Part shown: piece after piece, positions 8,090-16,107 of the stretch
How the letters are laid out: every line of letters starts with the position of its first letter
How positions within the stretch are numbered: the first letter of the stretch is position 1
Source: an uncultured Cytophagales bacterium
GTDB lineage: Bacteria > Bacteroidota > Bacteroidia > Cytophagales > UBA9547
NCBI GenBank assembly: GCA_945957555.1
Contig: CAMFLX010000006.1
Location: 1-64,000 of the forward strand
Length of the DNA stretch: 64,000 nt
Reading direction: 5' to 3'
Notes under the pieces: model-generated
What the model was told of the DNA's origin: nothing
Database searches by the model: none
What the model saw: only the letters and a program-made list of their open reading frames with translations
Program-made: the position numbers and the translations under genes

Positions 8090-9892
8090 TTATTTATTTC
8101 TAATTGCTTCAAGGGCATTTGCAATATATGCAAATGGCGCATTCCAATTAATAGCGATTTCATTTGACGCATAACTACAGTGCAAGTCTAAATAAGACTT
8201 TGCAGCAAGCTCCGAAGGATACTTTTCACCATTGCAGTGAACTAAGTCTTGTTGACCAGGATTTGGTCCGCCTGCTAAAAGTCCAGGAACAGGGTCTACA
8301 ATACCATCAGCTTCTGAAGGGCGGTGGTGCGGGTGCATCGTAGGTTTGTCTCCAAAGCCCGTTAAGAAACTATATCCAACCGCATTTCTGCCCAATAAAT
8401 AATCTAAATCTGCTTCTGCCGCATCCAAGAGAGAGTTGTCTTTGCTCAATAAGTAAGCTTTGATTAAAAACATCCCTTGATTTCCTACGATCGCATTACT
8501 TCCCCATACAAAATCGTTGTCAGAGCATTCGCCCATCGTTACACCATAGGCTGATACCGAAGCTTTTGTTTGAAAAGATTTTGCAGTAGCTACAAACCTT
8601 GACTTTAAAGATTCCAAAACAGCCTTCACATTTGGATTGGTGCTGAATCTGTCAGCATTTTTGAGCAAACTATACAAGCCTAGCATGCCGACGCTTTGCC
8701 AGTTAGGTATGGTAATGTTCTTAGCCATTGTCACGTCTAGGTTAGCATCTTTAAAATAAGCCATATCACCCGTAGTTACAAATAGCTCTGAGGCTGCCCA
8801 AAGCAATTCGTCCTCTATATCAGTATCTTCATAAGCCCCTGTTTGTATCGCAGGGTCGTGCAGGCTGCTTTGAGTTGAATTTGCATACAATACTGCAGGG
8901 TTTTTCTTGGCCCATTCGTATGCTTTTTTGCTAGCCGTCAAACATGAATCAGCAAGACCAGGGCATTGTTGTTCAAAGTTTCTATAAATCCTACTCGCGT
9001 GAGCCAATGTAGCTGCAAAGTCTAAGGTAGCTGCAGTAGTTTTCATGATCACATACCTAGGGCTGGTAGCATCTTTAGGCATAACTACCCCGTCGAAGTT
9101 CGCATTGGTAAGTTTATGGTACACACCGCCATCCACAGGATCTTGCATGGTAAGCATCCAGCGTAAGTTCCAATTAGCCTCGTCGAGTAAGTCAGGTAAT
9201 TGGTTTTTGCTCTCAGGGATGTTTACATTTAAGGTTTTATGGTATTCGGGGAAGTCTTCATACAAAGAAAACAAAGTAGACATGGTAATGCCAGAGTTTA
9301 CAATATATTTGTTGTAATCGCCAGCGTCATACCAACCCTTCGAAGAATTGATTTTAGAGCCAGTAGGTCTGTTAGCCGATGCTGCAGAGTTGTGGATCAA
9401 TACCTCATTGTCTGGATGGCCTGCCGCTCTGGCAAATTTGCCAGCGAACTCAGGCTTAAGCTCTATCGCAGTTCTTTGGTAGTAATACCCCTTGATACTC
9501 GCCTTGGCTACCGCTTCGTTTACATGGTCTTTAATGTCAAAAGGGTACGAACCGCCGATGTCTTTTACAAAAAGTACATACGAGCCAGGCTTGTTGAAGC
9601 TTGTGAAATCGGCTTGAGCAGTTTCTTCCTGAGAATACTTCCAAATTCCTGTTTTCTTTAAGTTTCCCTTAAAAACCGTATCTTTTTTGTTGCTCGCCGA
9701 AATCACGCTAAACTTCGTAGCTGACGAATTGATAATGACCGCAGTCTTTGGGCCATTTGGGTAAAACCCGATTTGATTGAGCCTGATGTTTTCGGCCCCT
9801 GTGTTTTGTGCAGAAGCCACCTGGCTAATGAACATACTTGCCGTTCCCCACAGTAGTGAAGAAGTAAACCTAAGAGATTTTCTCATAAACAT
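8090..9892 (-). CDS. Glycoside hydrolase family 9 endoglucanase with N-terminal Ig-like domain
   Basis: Predicted exported cellulase (beta-1,4-glucanase) of 600 residues. Order: signal peptide (cleavage near QVASAQ), CelD_N-type Ig-like domain (about 33-120), then the GH9 (alpha/alpha)6 barrel to the C-terminus. Catalytic motifs are all present: GWYDAGDYNKY (D189 and D192, base and water-binding), the substrate-binding HHRPS, and NEIAINWNAP with the acid E578. The alternative start MRKS is six bases downstream. There is no T9SS sorting domain and no lipobox, so the product should stop in the periplasm, unlike the sorted cellulase and mannanases elsewhere in the window. Probable role: trimming oligomers after uptake or a first attack on cellulose. 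Confidence 0.93.
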   Translation of the reverse strand: MFMRKSLRFTSSLLWGTASMFISQVASAQNTGAENIRLNQIGFYPNGPKTAVIINSSATKFSVISASNKKDTVFKGNLKKTGIWKYSQEETAQADFTSFNKPGSYVLFVKDIGGSYPFDIKDHVNEAVAKASIKGYYYQRTAIELKPEFAGKFARAAGHPDNEVLIHNSAASANRPTGSKINSSKGWYDAGDYNKYIVNSGITMSTLFSLYEDFPEYHKTLNVNIPESKNQLPDLLDEANWNLRWMLTMQDPVDGGVYHKLTNANFDGVVMPKDATSPRYVIMKTTAATLDFAATLAHASRIYRNFEQQCPGLADSCLTASKKAYEWAKKNPAVLYANSTQSSLHDPAIQTGAYEDTDIEDELLWAASELFVTTGDMAYFKDANLDVTMAKNITIPNWQSVGMLGLYSLLKNADRFSTNPNVKAVLESLKSRFVATAKSFQTKASVSAYGVTMGECSDNDFVWGSNAIVGNQGMFLIKAYLLSKDNSLLDAAEADLDYLLGRNAVGYSFLTGFGDKPTMHPHHRPSEADGIVDPVPGLLAGGPNPGQQDLVHCNGEKYPSELAAKSYLDLHCSYASNEIAINWNAPFAYIANALEAIRNK

Positions 9893-10205
9893 TGTTTTCG
9901 TTACATAATTTGTTTGTTGCCATAAAGGTACAAAAAGTACTGAGCCAAGGAAAAGCTATTTGATATAGATATCTAAACTTTTAATTAAAGTGCCGTAAAA
10001 CTTAAAAATTCACACATTGGTATGCGGTAGATTCATTTTAATTCATTCTTATTTGACATCGTTTAGTGACTTTAAGTTTGATGTCATTCGCTATTAAACT
10101 GTATTTTATTGATTTTATTTATAACCCAGTTCAAACAATTGGCCGAGGCAGTGGTTAATACTTGCAGTTGATAATGAATGTTAACAATCCCAAATTTTAT
10201 ATCAA
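9893..10205. other. Intergenic divergent promoter region
   Basis: These 313 AT-rich bases lie between the divergent GH9 and DUF4142 genes. The plus-strand promoter candidate at 10053-10080 is listed separately. On the minus strand TACCTTTA at about 9924-9931 is one base off the -7 element and could serve GH9. No gene seen. Confidence 0.5.
10053..10080 (+). promoter_or_regulatory. Candidate Bacteroidota promoter for the DUF4142 gene
   Basis: TTG (10053-10055) is followed after 17 bases by TAAGTTTG (10073-10080), which fits TAnnTTTG. Transcription would start near 10087, leaving a leader of about 118 bases before the start codon at 10206. Confidence 0.5.
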
Positions 10206-10772
10206 ATGAAAAGAAAAACAATAATGATCAGTGTAGCGGTTATTGCTGCAGGCTTAGCACTTGCTTCGTGCAAAGACCATAAGGACTCAAAAGAATTGGC
10301 CATTGAAGAGAACAAAGAGAAGTTTGACGACAGAAGCGACAACAAAGATGCCAACTTTTTGGTGGCAGCGGCCGAAATTGACCTTACTGAAATAGAGCTG
10401 GGTAAATTGGCTCAGACGAGGGGTGGCGCTAAGGTAAAAGAACTAGGTGTAATCCTCGAAAATGAGCATACGGAGAATTTGGCTAAACTAAAGGAGCTCG
10501 CGAAGAGGAAACAGGCATCGATCCCGACAAGTCTTACAGACAAGGGACGTGAGTTGAGAGAAAAGTTAGAAAAGAAGGACCATAAAGATTTTGATGCGGC
10601 TTTTGTAGATGAGATCATAAGTGGACATCAAAAGGCAATTGAGAAATTCGAAAAAGCTGGCAAAGATGCCGAGGATGAAGAGATCAGAGCTTGGGCCAAT
10701 GAACAAATCCCGGTTTTACACGCACATTTGGGGCATGCCATTGCTACAAAAGATGAAATAGAGCACAAATAA
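10206..10772 (+). CDS. DUF4142 family lipoprotein (ferritin-like helical bundle)
   Basis: A 188-residue lipoprotein with a lipobox ending at C22 (LALASC). The mature part is almost entirely helical and charged and matches DUF4142 (DANFLVAAAEIDLTEIELGKLA, LGVILENEHTENLAKLKELA, FDAAFVDEIISGHQKAIEKFE, WANEQIPVLHAHLGHA). DUF4142 proteins have a ferritin-like four-helix fold and are often found with stress genes; their biochemical role is not established. The gene is 48 bases upstream of a DUF892 gene, so the two probably form a stress operon that ends at the strong terminator at 11470. Confidence 0.88.
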   Translation: MKRKTIMISVAVIAAGLALASCKDHKDSKELAIEENKEKFDDRSDNKDANFLVAAAEIDLTEIELGKLAQTRGGAKVKELGVILENEHTENLAKLKELAKRKQASIPTSLTDKGRELREKLEKKDHKDFDAAFVDEIISGHQKAIEKFEKAGKDAEDEEIRAWANEQIPVLHAHLGHAIATKDEIEHK

Positions 10773-10820
10773 GAATTAGCAAATAAATTAATCAATAATA
10801 AAGTTTTAAATCCCAAAATT

Positions 10821-11387
10821 ATGAACAAAGTAGAATCAAACTCGAAAGGAGCAGTTAAAGCAAAGTCTGGGGCTGCCGAAAATCTGAGATCACTGTTTGA
10901 AGATCAGATTAAAGACATTTATTGGGCGGAAAAAGCGCTGACCAAGGCGATTCCAGATCTTATTGAAAACGCTACAGCTGAAGATCTGAAAGGTGCACTT
11001 TCGGGGCATCTATCAGAAACACAAAAACAAGTGTTGCGTCTAGAACAGGTTTTTGAAAAACTAGGACTAAAAGTGGAAGCTAAAAAATGTGAAGCCATGG
11101 CTGGGATCTTGAAAGAAGCAGAATCCATCATTGAAGAGACTGAAATAGGTCATGTACGTGATGCTGGAATCATAGCTGCGGCTCAAAAGGTAGAGCATTA
11201 TGAAATAGCATCTTATGGTACTTTATTGGCCTTCGCAAAAACGCTTGGAGCAAGCGAGGTAGAAGACTTGCTTTTAGCTACCCTTAACGAGGAAAAGAAT
11301 GCCAATGCTAAACTTTCTGAAATTGCCGAAGCAACTGTAAATGAAGAAGCCTCAGAAGAAAACCACTCTGTTAAAAAGCATAAATAA
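10821..11387 (+). CDS. DUF892 / YciE-YciF family ferritin-like protein
   Basis: A 188-residue cytosolic protein of the DUF892 family: NLRSLFEDQIKDIYWAEKAL at residues 14-35, HLSETQKQVLRLEQVFEKLG, and AAQKVEHYEIASYGTL. The E, H and ExxH positions that could hold a metal are visible. Family members are dimeric ferritin-like proteins linked to osmotic and stationary-phase stress. No signal peptide is present, so unlike the DUF4142 neighbour it should be cytoplasmic. The C-terminus is a short charged tail. The function beyond the fold is uncertain. Confidence 0.9.
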   Translation: MNKVESNSKGAVKAKSGAAENLRSLFEDQIKDIYWAEKALTKAIPDLIENATAEDLKGALSGHLSETQKQVLRLEQVFEKLGLKVEAKKCEAMAGILKEAESIIEETEIGHVRDAGIIAAAQKVEHYEIASYGTLLAFAKTLGASEVEDLLLATLNEEKNANAKLSEIAEATVNEEASEENHSVKKHK

Positions 11388-11469
11388 TTAGTTTTTGATA
11401 AACATCCCTTTTTGTGGGGGTTTAAGAGCGGTTAAGACTTTTGAAACTCAAAGGCGCTGTTTGATCAAG

Positions 11470-11502
11470 GTGGTGCAGCAGTACTGCTGCACCACTTTTT
11501 TT
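11470..11502 (+). terminator. Strong rho-independent terminator (perfect palindrome plus T tract)
   Basis: A perfect 26-bp palindrome (11470-11495, half-site GTGGTGCAGCAGT) is followed by seven T residues. It closes the DUF4142-DUF892 operon. It lies inside the long open frame of the next gene, which supports that gene starting only at 11530. Confidence 0.88.
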
Positions 11503-11529
11503 GATAAATTCTTTTTAAAATATATTGAT

Positions 11530-13515
11530 ATGAAAAACTTTAAAAATCTCCTGTTAGTCTTAGTAGCGACTGTTTTTTCAGTTTTCTCCAAAGACGTAAA
11601 AGTAAAAGTGTTCAATATCAAATTTGAGGCCGCACAAGCTCTGTTTGAAGACAGTAGCTATTCCGATGCACTTCCCATCTACTTGGAGTTGTACAAGCTT
11701 GATTCTATCAATGCCAACATGAACTACAAGGTCGGAGTCTGCTATTTGAAAGCAAGGCAAGGTCGCAGCAAGGCTGCTCGATACCTAGAAAAAGCCGCAC
11801 TTGAGGTTAGTGCCAATTATAAAGAAGGTTCATCCACAGAAAGGAAAGCACCTTTAGATGCATACTATTATTTAGCGGAGGCTTATCATTTCAATTATCA
11901 GTTTGATGCGGCCATAGCCAATTATGAAAAATTTAAAGGGAGTTCTTCCTCTGCCAATAAGCCCCTTACTGGCCTCGCACTTAAAGACGTGGATCGCAAA
12001 ATTCAGATCAGTAAAAATGCCAAAGTATTAGAAAAGAGCCCAATAGGTATCAAGATAGAAAATATGGGCAAGACTGTCAATTCTCCTTATGGAGACTATG
12101 CGCCAGTACTTACAGCAGACCAAGCGACACTTATTTTTATATCAAGACGGCCAGAAACTACAGGAGGGGAGAAATTTTCGGGTGGTCTGTATTTCGAAGA
12201 CATCTATATCGCAACAAAACAAGATTCTGTATGGGGACCTGCAGTAAATATTGGGTCGCCAATCAATACCAATAGTAACGAGGCATCCGTTGGGGTGTCT
12301 TTGGATGGGCAAACTATTTTTATCTATAAAGACGACAACGGCGATGGCAACATATATGTTACACATCTTCAAGGTGACAAATGGTCTACTCCTGCAAAAT
12401 TGAATGAAAACATCAATACCAAGTCCAAAGAACCCAGTGCATGGATCTCCCCTAGTGGAAATACATTATTCTTCAGTAGTGATCGTAAGGGAGGTTTTGG
12501 AGGGATGGATTTGTATAAAAGTGATAAAACATCAGAAGGTGATTGGGGTAAAGCCGTCAATTTGGGTTCAAACATTAATACAGAATACGATGAAGATGCG
12601 CCTTTTATACATCCAGATGGCCATACTTTGTTTTTTAGTTCAAATGGGCACCAAACTATGGGTGGTTTTGACATCTTCTATAGCACATTGGCAGATAATG
12701 ATATCTGGGCTACTCCCATAAATGTGGGTTATCCTGTAAACTCAACGGACGATGATATCTTTTATGTCGTGTCTCCTGACAATAAGAAGGCTTATTACAC
12801 TTCCTTAAGGGCTGGTGGCTATGGCGATAAGGATAATTATGTGATTACTTTTTTAGAACAAAAAAATGCATCTATTGCATTGTTAAAAGGTACTGTATTG
12901 GATGAATCGGGCAAAGCTTTGCTTGATGTGAAAATAACGGTGACGGATAATGCTACACATAAGGTAGTAGGTGAGTATCGTGCTAATAGTAAAACTGGTA
13001 ATTACCTATTTGTACTTACTGTTGGCAAAAACTATAATATTGCTTATGAAGCAAAAGGATTCCTTTTTTATTCATACAATGTATATGTTCCTATTAAGAC
13101 CAATTATTTTGAAATAGTAAAGACTGTGCAACTGCCGAAGATGGTCGTAGGTTCGGTAGTGGTTTTAGAAAACATATTCTTTGAAGAAGATAAAGCGAGT
13201 CTTACGCCCGAGTCAACCCCTGAACTAGACTACGTCAGTAGGTTTTTGAAGGCCAATACTAAGCTAATGGTACAAATCTCGGGATATACCGATTCCAAAG
13301 GAAACAATGATTACAATAAAAAACTGTCTATGGATAGGGCGAAAGTAGTTGTAAATGCGCTTGTTTTAAAAGGGATTGACGCAAAACGTTTAGTAGCAAA
13401 AGGCTATGGAGAAGAGTCGTCAAGCGTGCCTAATCAAAAGCCTGATGGTACTGATAATCCAGTTGGAAGGCAACTAAATAGGAGAGTGGACCTAAGGATC
13501 ATCCAAGTTAATTGA
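11530..13515 (+). CDS. PorE-like OmpA family protein (TPR, PD40 propeller, carboxypeptidase-regulatory, OmpA domains)
   Basis: A 661-residue exported protein. Domains in order: signal peptide (about 1-20); tetratricopeptide-like helical region (about 27-150, with YKVGVCYLKARQGRSKAARYLEKA in two overlapping helices); PD40/WD40-like beta-propeller (about 180-440, blades with GNTLFFSSDRKGGFGGMDLY and related units); carboxypeptidase-regulatory-like domain (about 455-530, LKGTVLDESGKALLDVKITV); OmpA C-terminal domain (about 545-661, SGYTDSKGNNDYN and NRRVDLRI). This is the architecture of PorE, a periplasmic T9SS component of Porphyromonas that binds peptidoglycan. No lipobox cysteine is visible. 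The frame is open back to 11395, but that extension covers the upstream terminator, so the ATG at 11530 is preferred. Confidence 0.87.
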   Translation: MKNFKNLLLVLVATVFSVFSKDVKVKVFNIKFEAAQALFEDSSYSDALPIYLELYKLDSINANMNYKVGVCYLKARQGRSKAARYLEKAALEVSANYKEGSSTERKAPLDAYYYLAEAYHFNYQFDAAIANYEKFKGSSSSANKPLTGLALKDVDRKIQISKNAKVLEKSPIGIKIENMGKTVNSPYGDYAPVLTADQATLIFISRRPETTGGEKFSGGLYFEDIYIATKQDSVWGPAVNIGSPINTNSNEASVGVSLDGQTIFIYKDDNGDGNIYVTHLQGDKWSTPAKLNENINTKSKEPSAWISPSGNTLFFSSDRKGGFGGMDLYKSDKTSEGDWGKAVNLGSNINTEYDEDAPFIHPDGHTLFFSSNGHQTMGGFDIFYSTLADNDIWATPINVGYPVNSTDDDIFYVVSPDNKKAYYTSLRAGGYGDKDNYVITFLEQKNASIALLKGTVLDESGKALLDVKITVTDNATHKVVGEYRANSKTGNYLFVLTVGKNYNIAYEAKGFLFYSYNVYVPIKTNYFEIVKTVQLPKMVVGSVVVLENIFFEEDKASLTPESTPELDYVSRFLKANTKLMVQISGYTDSKGNNDYNKKLSMDRAKVVVNALVLKGIDAKRLVAKGYGEESSSVPNQKPDGTDNPVGRQLNRRVDLRIIQVN

Positions 13516-13550
13516 TAGAAGCAAATAATCATTTCTAAATTTCATTTATT

Positions 13551-14309
13551 ATGAATGCAAAACATAAAGTTTTAATTATTTTATCGGCAACGATACTTTT
13601 TCTAATACAAAGTTGTGAGTTTAAGGAGGATGGTAAGGTAATGGATACAAATCCTAACGAGCCAGTACCAAATCAAGTAACACCACCCTTATCCATATTT
13701 TTGGGTGCTTCTTCTAACTTTGTTGTACTTGCTGGTGCTGAGATTGTAAGTAGTGACAGTACGAGTATTACTGGCAATGTAGGTCTCGCGCCAGGCAATT
13801 TGGTTTCAGGGTTTCCTCCTGGGATCGTATATGGCGAAAAATTCACAAACGACAACAATAAGCTCGCAAAGGAAGGCCAAAAAGATTTAGCTGCTGCACT
13901 TAAAAATGGATTTGCACTTACTAGTAGTGGAGTTGTTACCCTGAAGGAGAATTTAGGCGGCCTCACCCTTGTACCTGGTCTTTATAAATCAGTATCTGCT
14001 CTTGATATCTCGTCGGGAGACCTCACTTTTGATGCTAAAGGCGATTCTTTGGGTATATTTGTATTGCAGATTCCTTCTTCGCTAACCATAGCAAGTAGTT
14101 CAAAGGTATATGTAATAGGAGGGGCCCAAGCAAAAAACATTTATTGGTTAGTTGGTACTTTTGCAAAGCTCAATGCGAACTCCTTGTTGATGGGTAACTT
14201 ACTAACAGAAGAGTCTATCATTATGGATAAGCATGCTACATTATATGGTAGAGCACTTAGTAAAACGGGCATCGTAAAACTGAAGGGCAGCACCATTATT
14301 AAGCCGTAA
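13551..14309 (+). CDS. DUF3494 ice-binding-fold lipoprotein
   Basis: A 252-residue lipoprotein (lipobox IQSC, C22). Residues about 50-252 match the DUF3494 family: LGASSNFVVLAGAEI, SITGNVGLAPG, VSGFPPGIVYG, DLAAAL, LTLVPGLYKS, FVLQIPSSLTIASSSKV, IYWLVGTFAKL and FKG-like ILAK positions near the end. The fold is an irregular beta-solenoid; many members bind ice, while others in Bacteroidota are surface proteins or adhesins of unknown ligand. The gene follows the PorE-like gene after 35 bases and may be co-transcribed. Ice binding cannot be concluded from family membership alone. Confidence 0.87.
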   Translation: MNAKHKVLIILSATILFLIQSCEFKEDGKVMDTNPNEPVPNQVTPPLSIFLGASSNFVVLAGAEIVSSDSTSITGNVGLAPGNLVSGFPPGIVYGEKFTNDNNKLAKEGQKDLAAALKNGFALTSSGVVTLKENLGGLTLVPGLYKSVSALDISSGDLTFDAKGDSLGIFVLQIPSSLTIASSSKVYVIGGAQAKNIYWLVGTFAKLNANSLLMGNLLTEESIIMDKHATLYGRALSKTGIVKLKGSTIIKP

Positions 14310-14343
14310 TGAACATAGTGACTGATAAACATATTTTAAGGGC

Positions 14344-14373
14344 AAAAACACACCAGACTTCTGGTGTGTTTTT
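14344..14373. terminator. Bidirectional hairpin terminator
   Basis: A 13-bp perfect stem (AAAAACACACCAG / CTGGTGTGTTTTT) with loop ACTT. It lies between the convergent DUF3494 gene and the small exported protein gene. Confidence 0.85.
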
Positions 14374-14462
14374 GCAGTTCATTGAGAAGATAAAAGTCAA
14401 ACTCCCAACAGCTTACAATGGTGTTTTGGTCGTCAAGTTTTAGACTATACCTTGTTGCTACT

Positions 14463-15014
14463 TTATAAATTGTAACACATATACAACCATAAACTTTGAT
14501 TAAGTCTCGCAGAGCTACTTTGCGTTTCTGTAGCTTCTTTGATGGAGGCATTTATTGAGTAGGTAAAAGGTATGCAAATATGCAAGTTTAGGTTTTTAAT
14601 ATTAAATAGGTCTTTTTGTTGAAAGCCAATATGCGAACCGGTATATATGCGTTGTTCCTTATTGGTTTTGAGGTGCAGGTATATATTGTTTTGAACGGCA
14701 ATGCTAAAGCCCAAATACCAGTTTTTATTGTTGCCTAATAATCTGTCGTAACACACTTGCAAATTTCTGGATTTATTACCTTGAACAATAAATTCATAGC
14801 CTTGGCCTTTGTTTTGGATCTCGCAAAAAACTAATCTGATTTGATGCTTTTGGGAGATTTTGTGTATGGCTTCTTCTCTGAAATAAGTACTGCGATTGTT
14901 GTTTAGTTGTAGGATTTCATAGTCAAATGTTAGTTTCTTGATCAAGGAGTTTTTTGCGAATACGTTTGAACATGATAAGGCCAATATTAAGAGTATATAT
15001 AGTGAATTCCGCAT
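14463..15014 (-). CDS. Small exported protein of unknown function
   Basis: A 183-residue protein with a clear signal peptide (MRNSLYILLILALSCSNVFA, cleavage after about residue 20). The mature part is predicted to be beta-rich with alternating hydrophobic residues (YEFIVQGNKSRNLQVCYDRL, WYLGFSIAVQNNIYLHL) and ends in an aromatic residue pattern (LWLYMCYNL). The cysteines are few and not motif-forming. I do not recognise the family. It stands alone between the DUF3494 gene (convergent) and the SGNH/MBOAT pair (same strand, 158 bases upstream, behind its own terminator). Confidence 0.6.
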   Translation of the reverse strand: MRNSLYILLILALSCSNVFAKNSLIKKLTFDYEILQLNNNRSTYFREEAIHKISQKHQIRLVFCEIQNKGQGYEFIVQGNKSRNLQVCYDRLLGNNKNWYLGFSIAVQNNIYLHLKTNKEQRIYTGSHIGFQQKDLFNIKNLNLHICIPFTYSINASIKEATETQSSSARLNQSLWLYMCYNL

Positions 15015-15112
15015 TTGATACTTTTTAGGATTAAGACAAGTCGAATAGATGTATCCCCTATGAGTACCAGAAAATTTCTTAAGAACATTAGACTATGTAG
15101 TTGATTGACAAT

Positions 15113-15147
15113 AAGAAAGGGCCATCATTTTCTGACAGCCCTTTCTT
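15113..15147 (-). terminator. Hairpin terminator downstream of the SGNH/MBOAT operon
   Basis: A 10-bp stem AAGAAAGGGC/GCCCTTTCTT with a 15-base loop, flanked by AT-rich sequence. It lies 26 bases after the stop of the SGNH gene, which is read leftward. Confidence 0.65.
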
Positions 15148-15172
15148 CTTATTTGTATTTTCGTTTCAAATT

Positions 15173-16105
15173 CTACCGTGGTATATTCTTTTGTAATGCC
15201 TCTCCCAGTTTTTGTAATACAAAGGTCTGTCCTTGGGCGCTTAAGTGTCCATGGTCTATGTAAGTCTTGTAGTCATCGGTGATATTTTTGTAGACCTCAT
15301 CGTTGAGATTGATCAAAATGTCATTTTGATGGAACAATGCCATGATCTTATTCTCAAACTTTTGATAGTCAGTTTTGCCCAATTGGTATAGCTTATAAGG
15401 TACTGGACTGAAATATCCTATGATCTTGATGTTGTGTTTACGCAAGTTTTGCAAAGCAGTATCAAGCTCGAGGTATGCTACTGAATCAATGAGGGTATTC
15501 TCGTAATTTTTGAGGGCAACCTTTTCATCTATTGCCTTTTGAGGATTGATATTGGGAGTCTCTAATTCGAAATTATCCCAACCAACTGTGTTATGCAGAT
15601 TAGGTGCATATCTTTTGGGACTCAGGTTGTATTTTCTTACAAAATATAGTAAGTAAGTCTTGATCAAATTGGTTGAACCCAATGCACCATAATATTCCTT
15701 AGGATCTATGTTTGCGCTTTTTTTGCCATGATCTTTGGTGAGGTATGGATCCAAACATATAATTGCAAACTTCATATGACCTTTCTCCATAATGTTATTC
15801 ATGAGATAGCTCAATTCGGTAATATTGGCTCCCATTATACTCGCATTATATATTTTGTAATCTTTGATTTGCTCTGGATTAAGATTTGCAGAAAGTGACG
15901 GACCAATGATAAAACCTTCAAAATTTTCGGGAATATATCTAAACGAAAACAAATATTTGGAAGTACGTTCGTTGATATAGACCTTACGCTCTTTGGCCCC
16001 TCTGAACAATCCATAAATATCAATGTAAGCATTAATGCCGACAATAAGTCCTAAGAGGATTATAGAAATGCTTGCGTATGTGAGTAAGAATTTTTTGTAG
16101 TCCAT
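15173..16105 (-). CDS. Membrane-anchored SGNH-like protein, partner of MBOAT acyltransferase
   Basis: A 310-residue protein with a single N-terminal membrane helix (about residues 8-27) and an extracytoplasmic SGNH-like domain. The nucleophile block is FIIGPSLSANL (about residues 65-75) and the catalytic dyad block is IDHGHLSAQGQ near residue 285, equivalent to the DxxH of DltD/AlgJ-type proteins. Such proteins finish O-acylation of an exported polymer using acyl groups passed across the membrane by an MBOAT protein. The MBOAT gene lies two bases upstream in the same operon. Target polymer unknown. Confidence 0.82.
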   Translation of the reverse strand: MDYKKFLLTYASISIILLGLIVGINAYIDIYGLFRGAKERKVYINERTSKYLFSFRYIPENFEGFIIGPSLSANLNPEQIKDYKIYNASIMGANITELSYLMNNIMEKGHMKFAIICLDPYLTKDHGKKSANIDPKEYYGALGSTNLIKTYLLYFVRKYNLSPKRYAPNLHNTVGWDNFELETPNINPQKAIDEKVALKNYENTLIDSVAYLELDTALQNLRKHNIKIIGYFSPVPYKLYQLGKTDYQKFENKIMALFHQNDILINLNDEVYKNITDDYKTYIDHGHLSAQGQTFVLQKLGEALQKNIPR

Positions 16106-16107
16106 GA

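Noticed and set aside
11395-11529. N-terminal extension of the PorE-like gene
   Set aside because: It covers a perfect palindromic terminator and has no signal-peptide or domain features; the ATG at 11530 gives a proper signal peptide.
14336-14551. 71-codon minus-strand frame
   Set aside because: It overlaps both a terminator and the 3' end of a signal-peptide protein in another frame.
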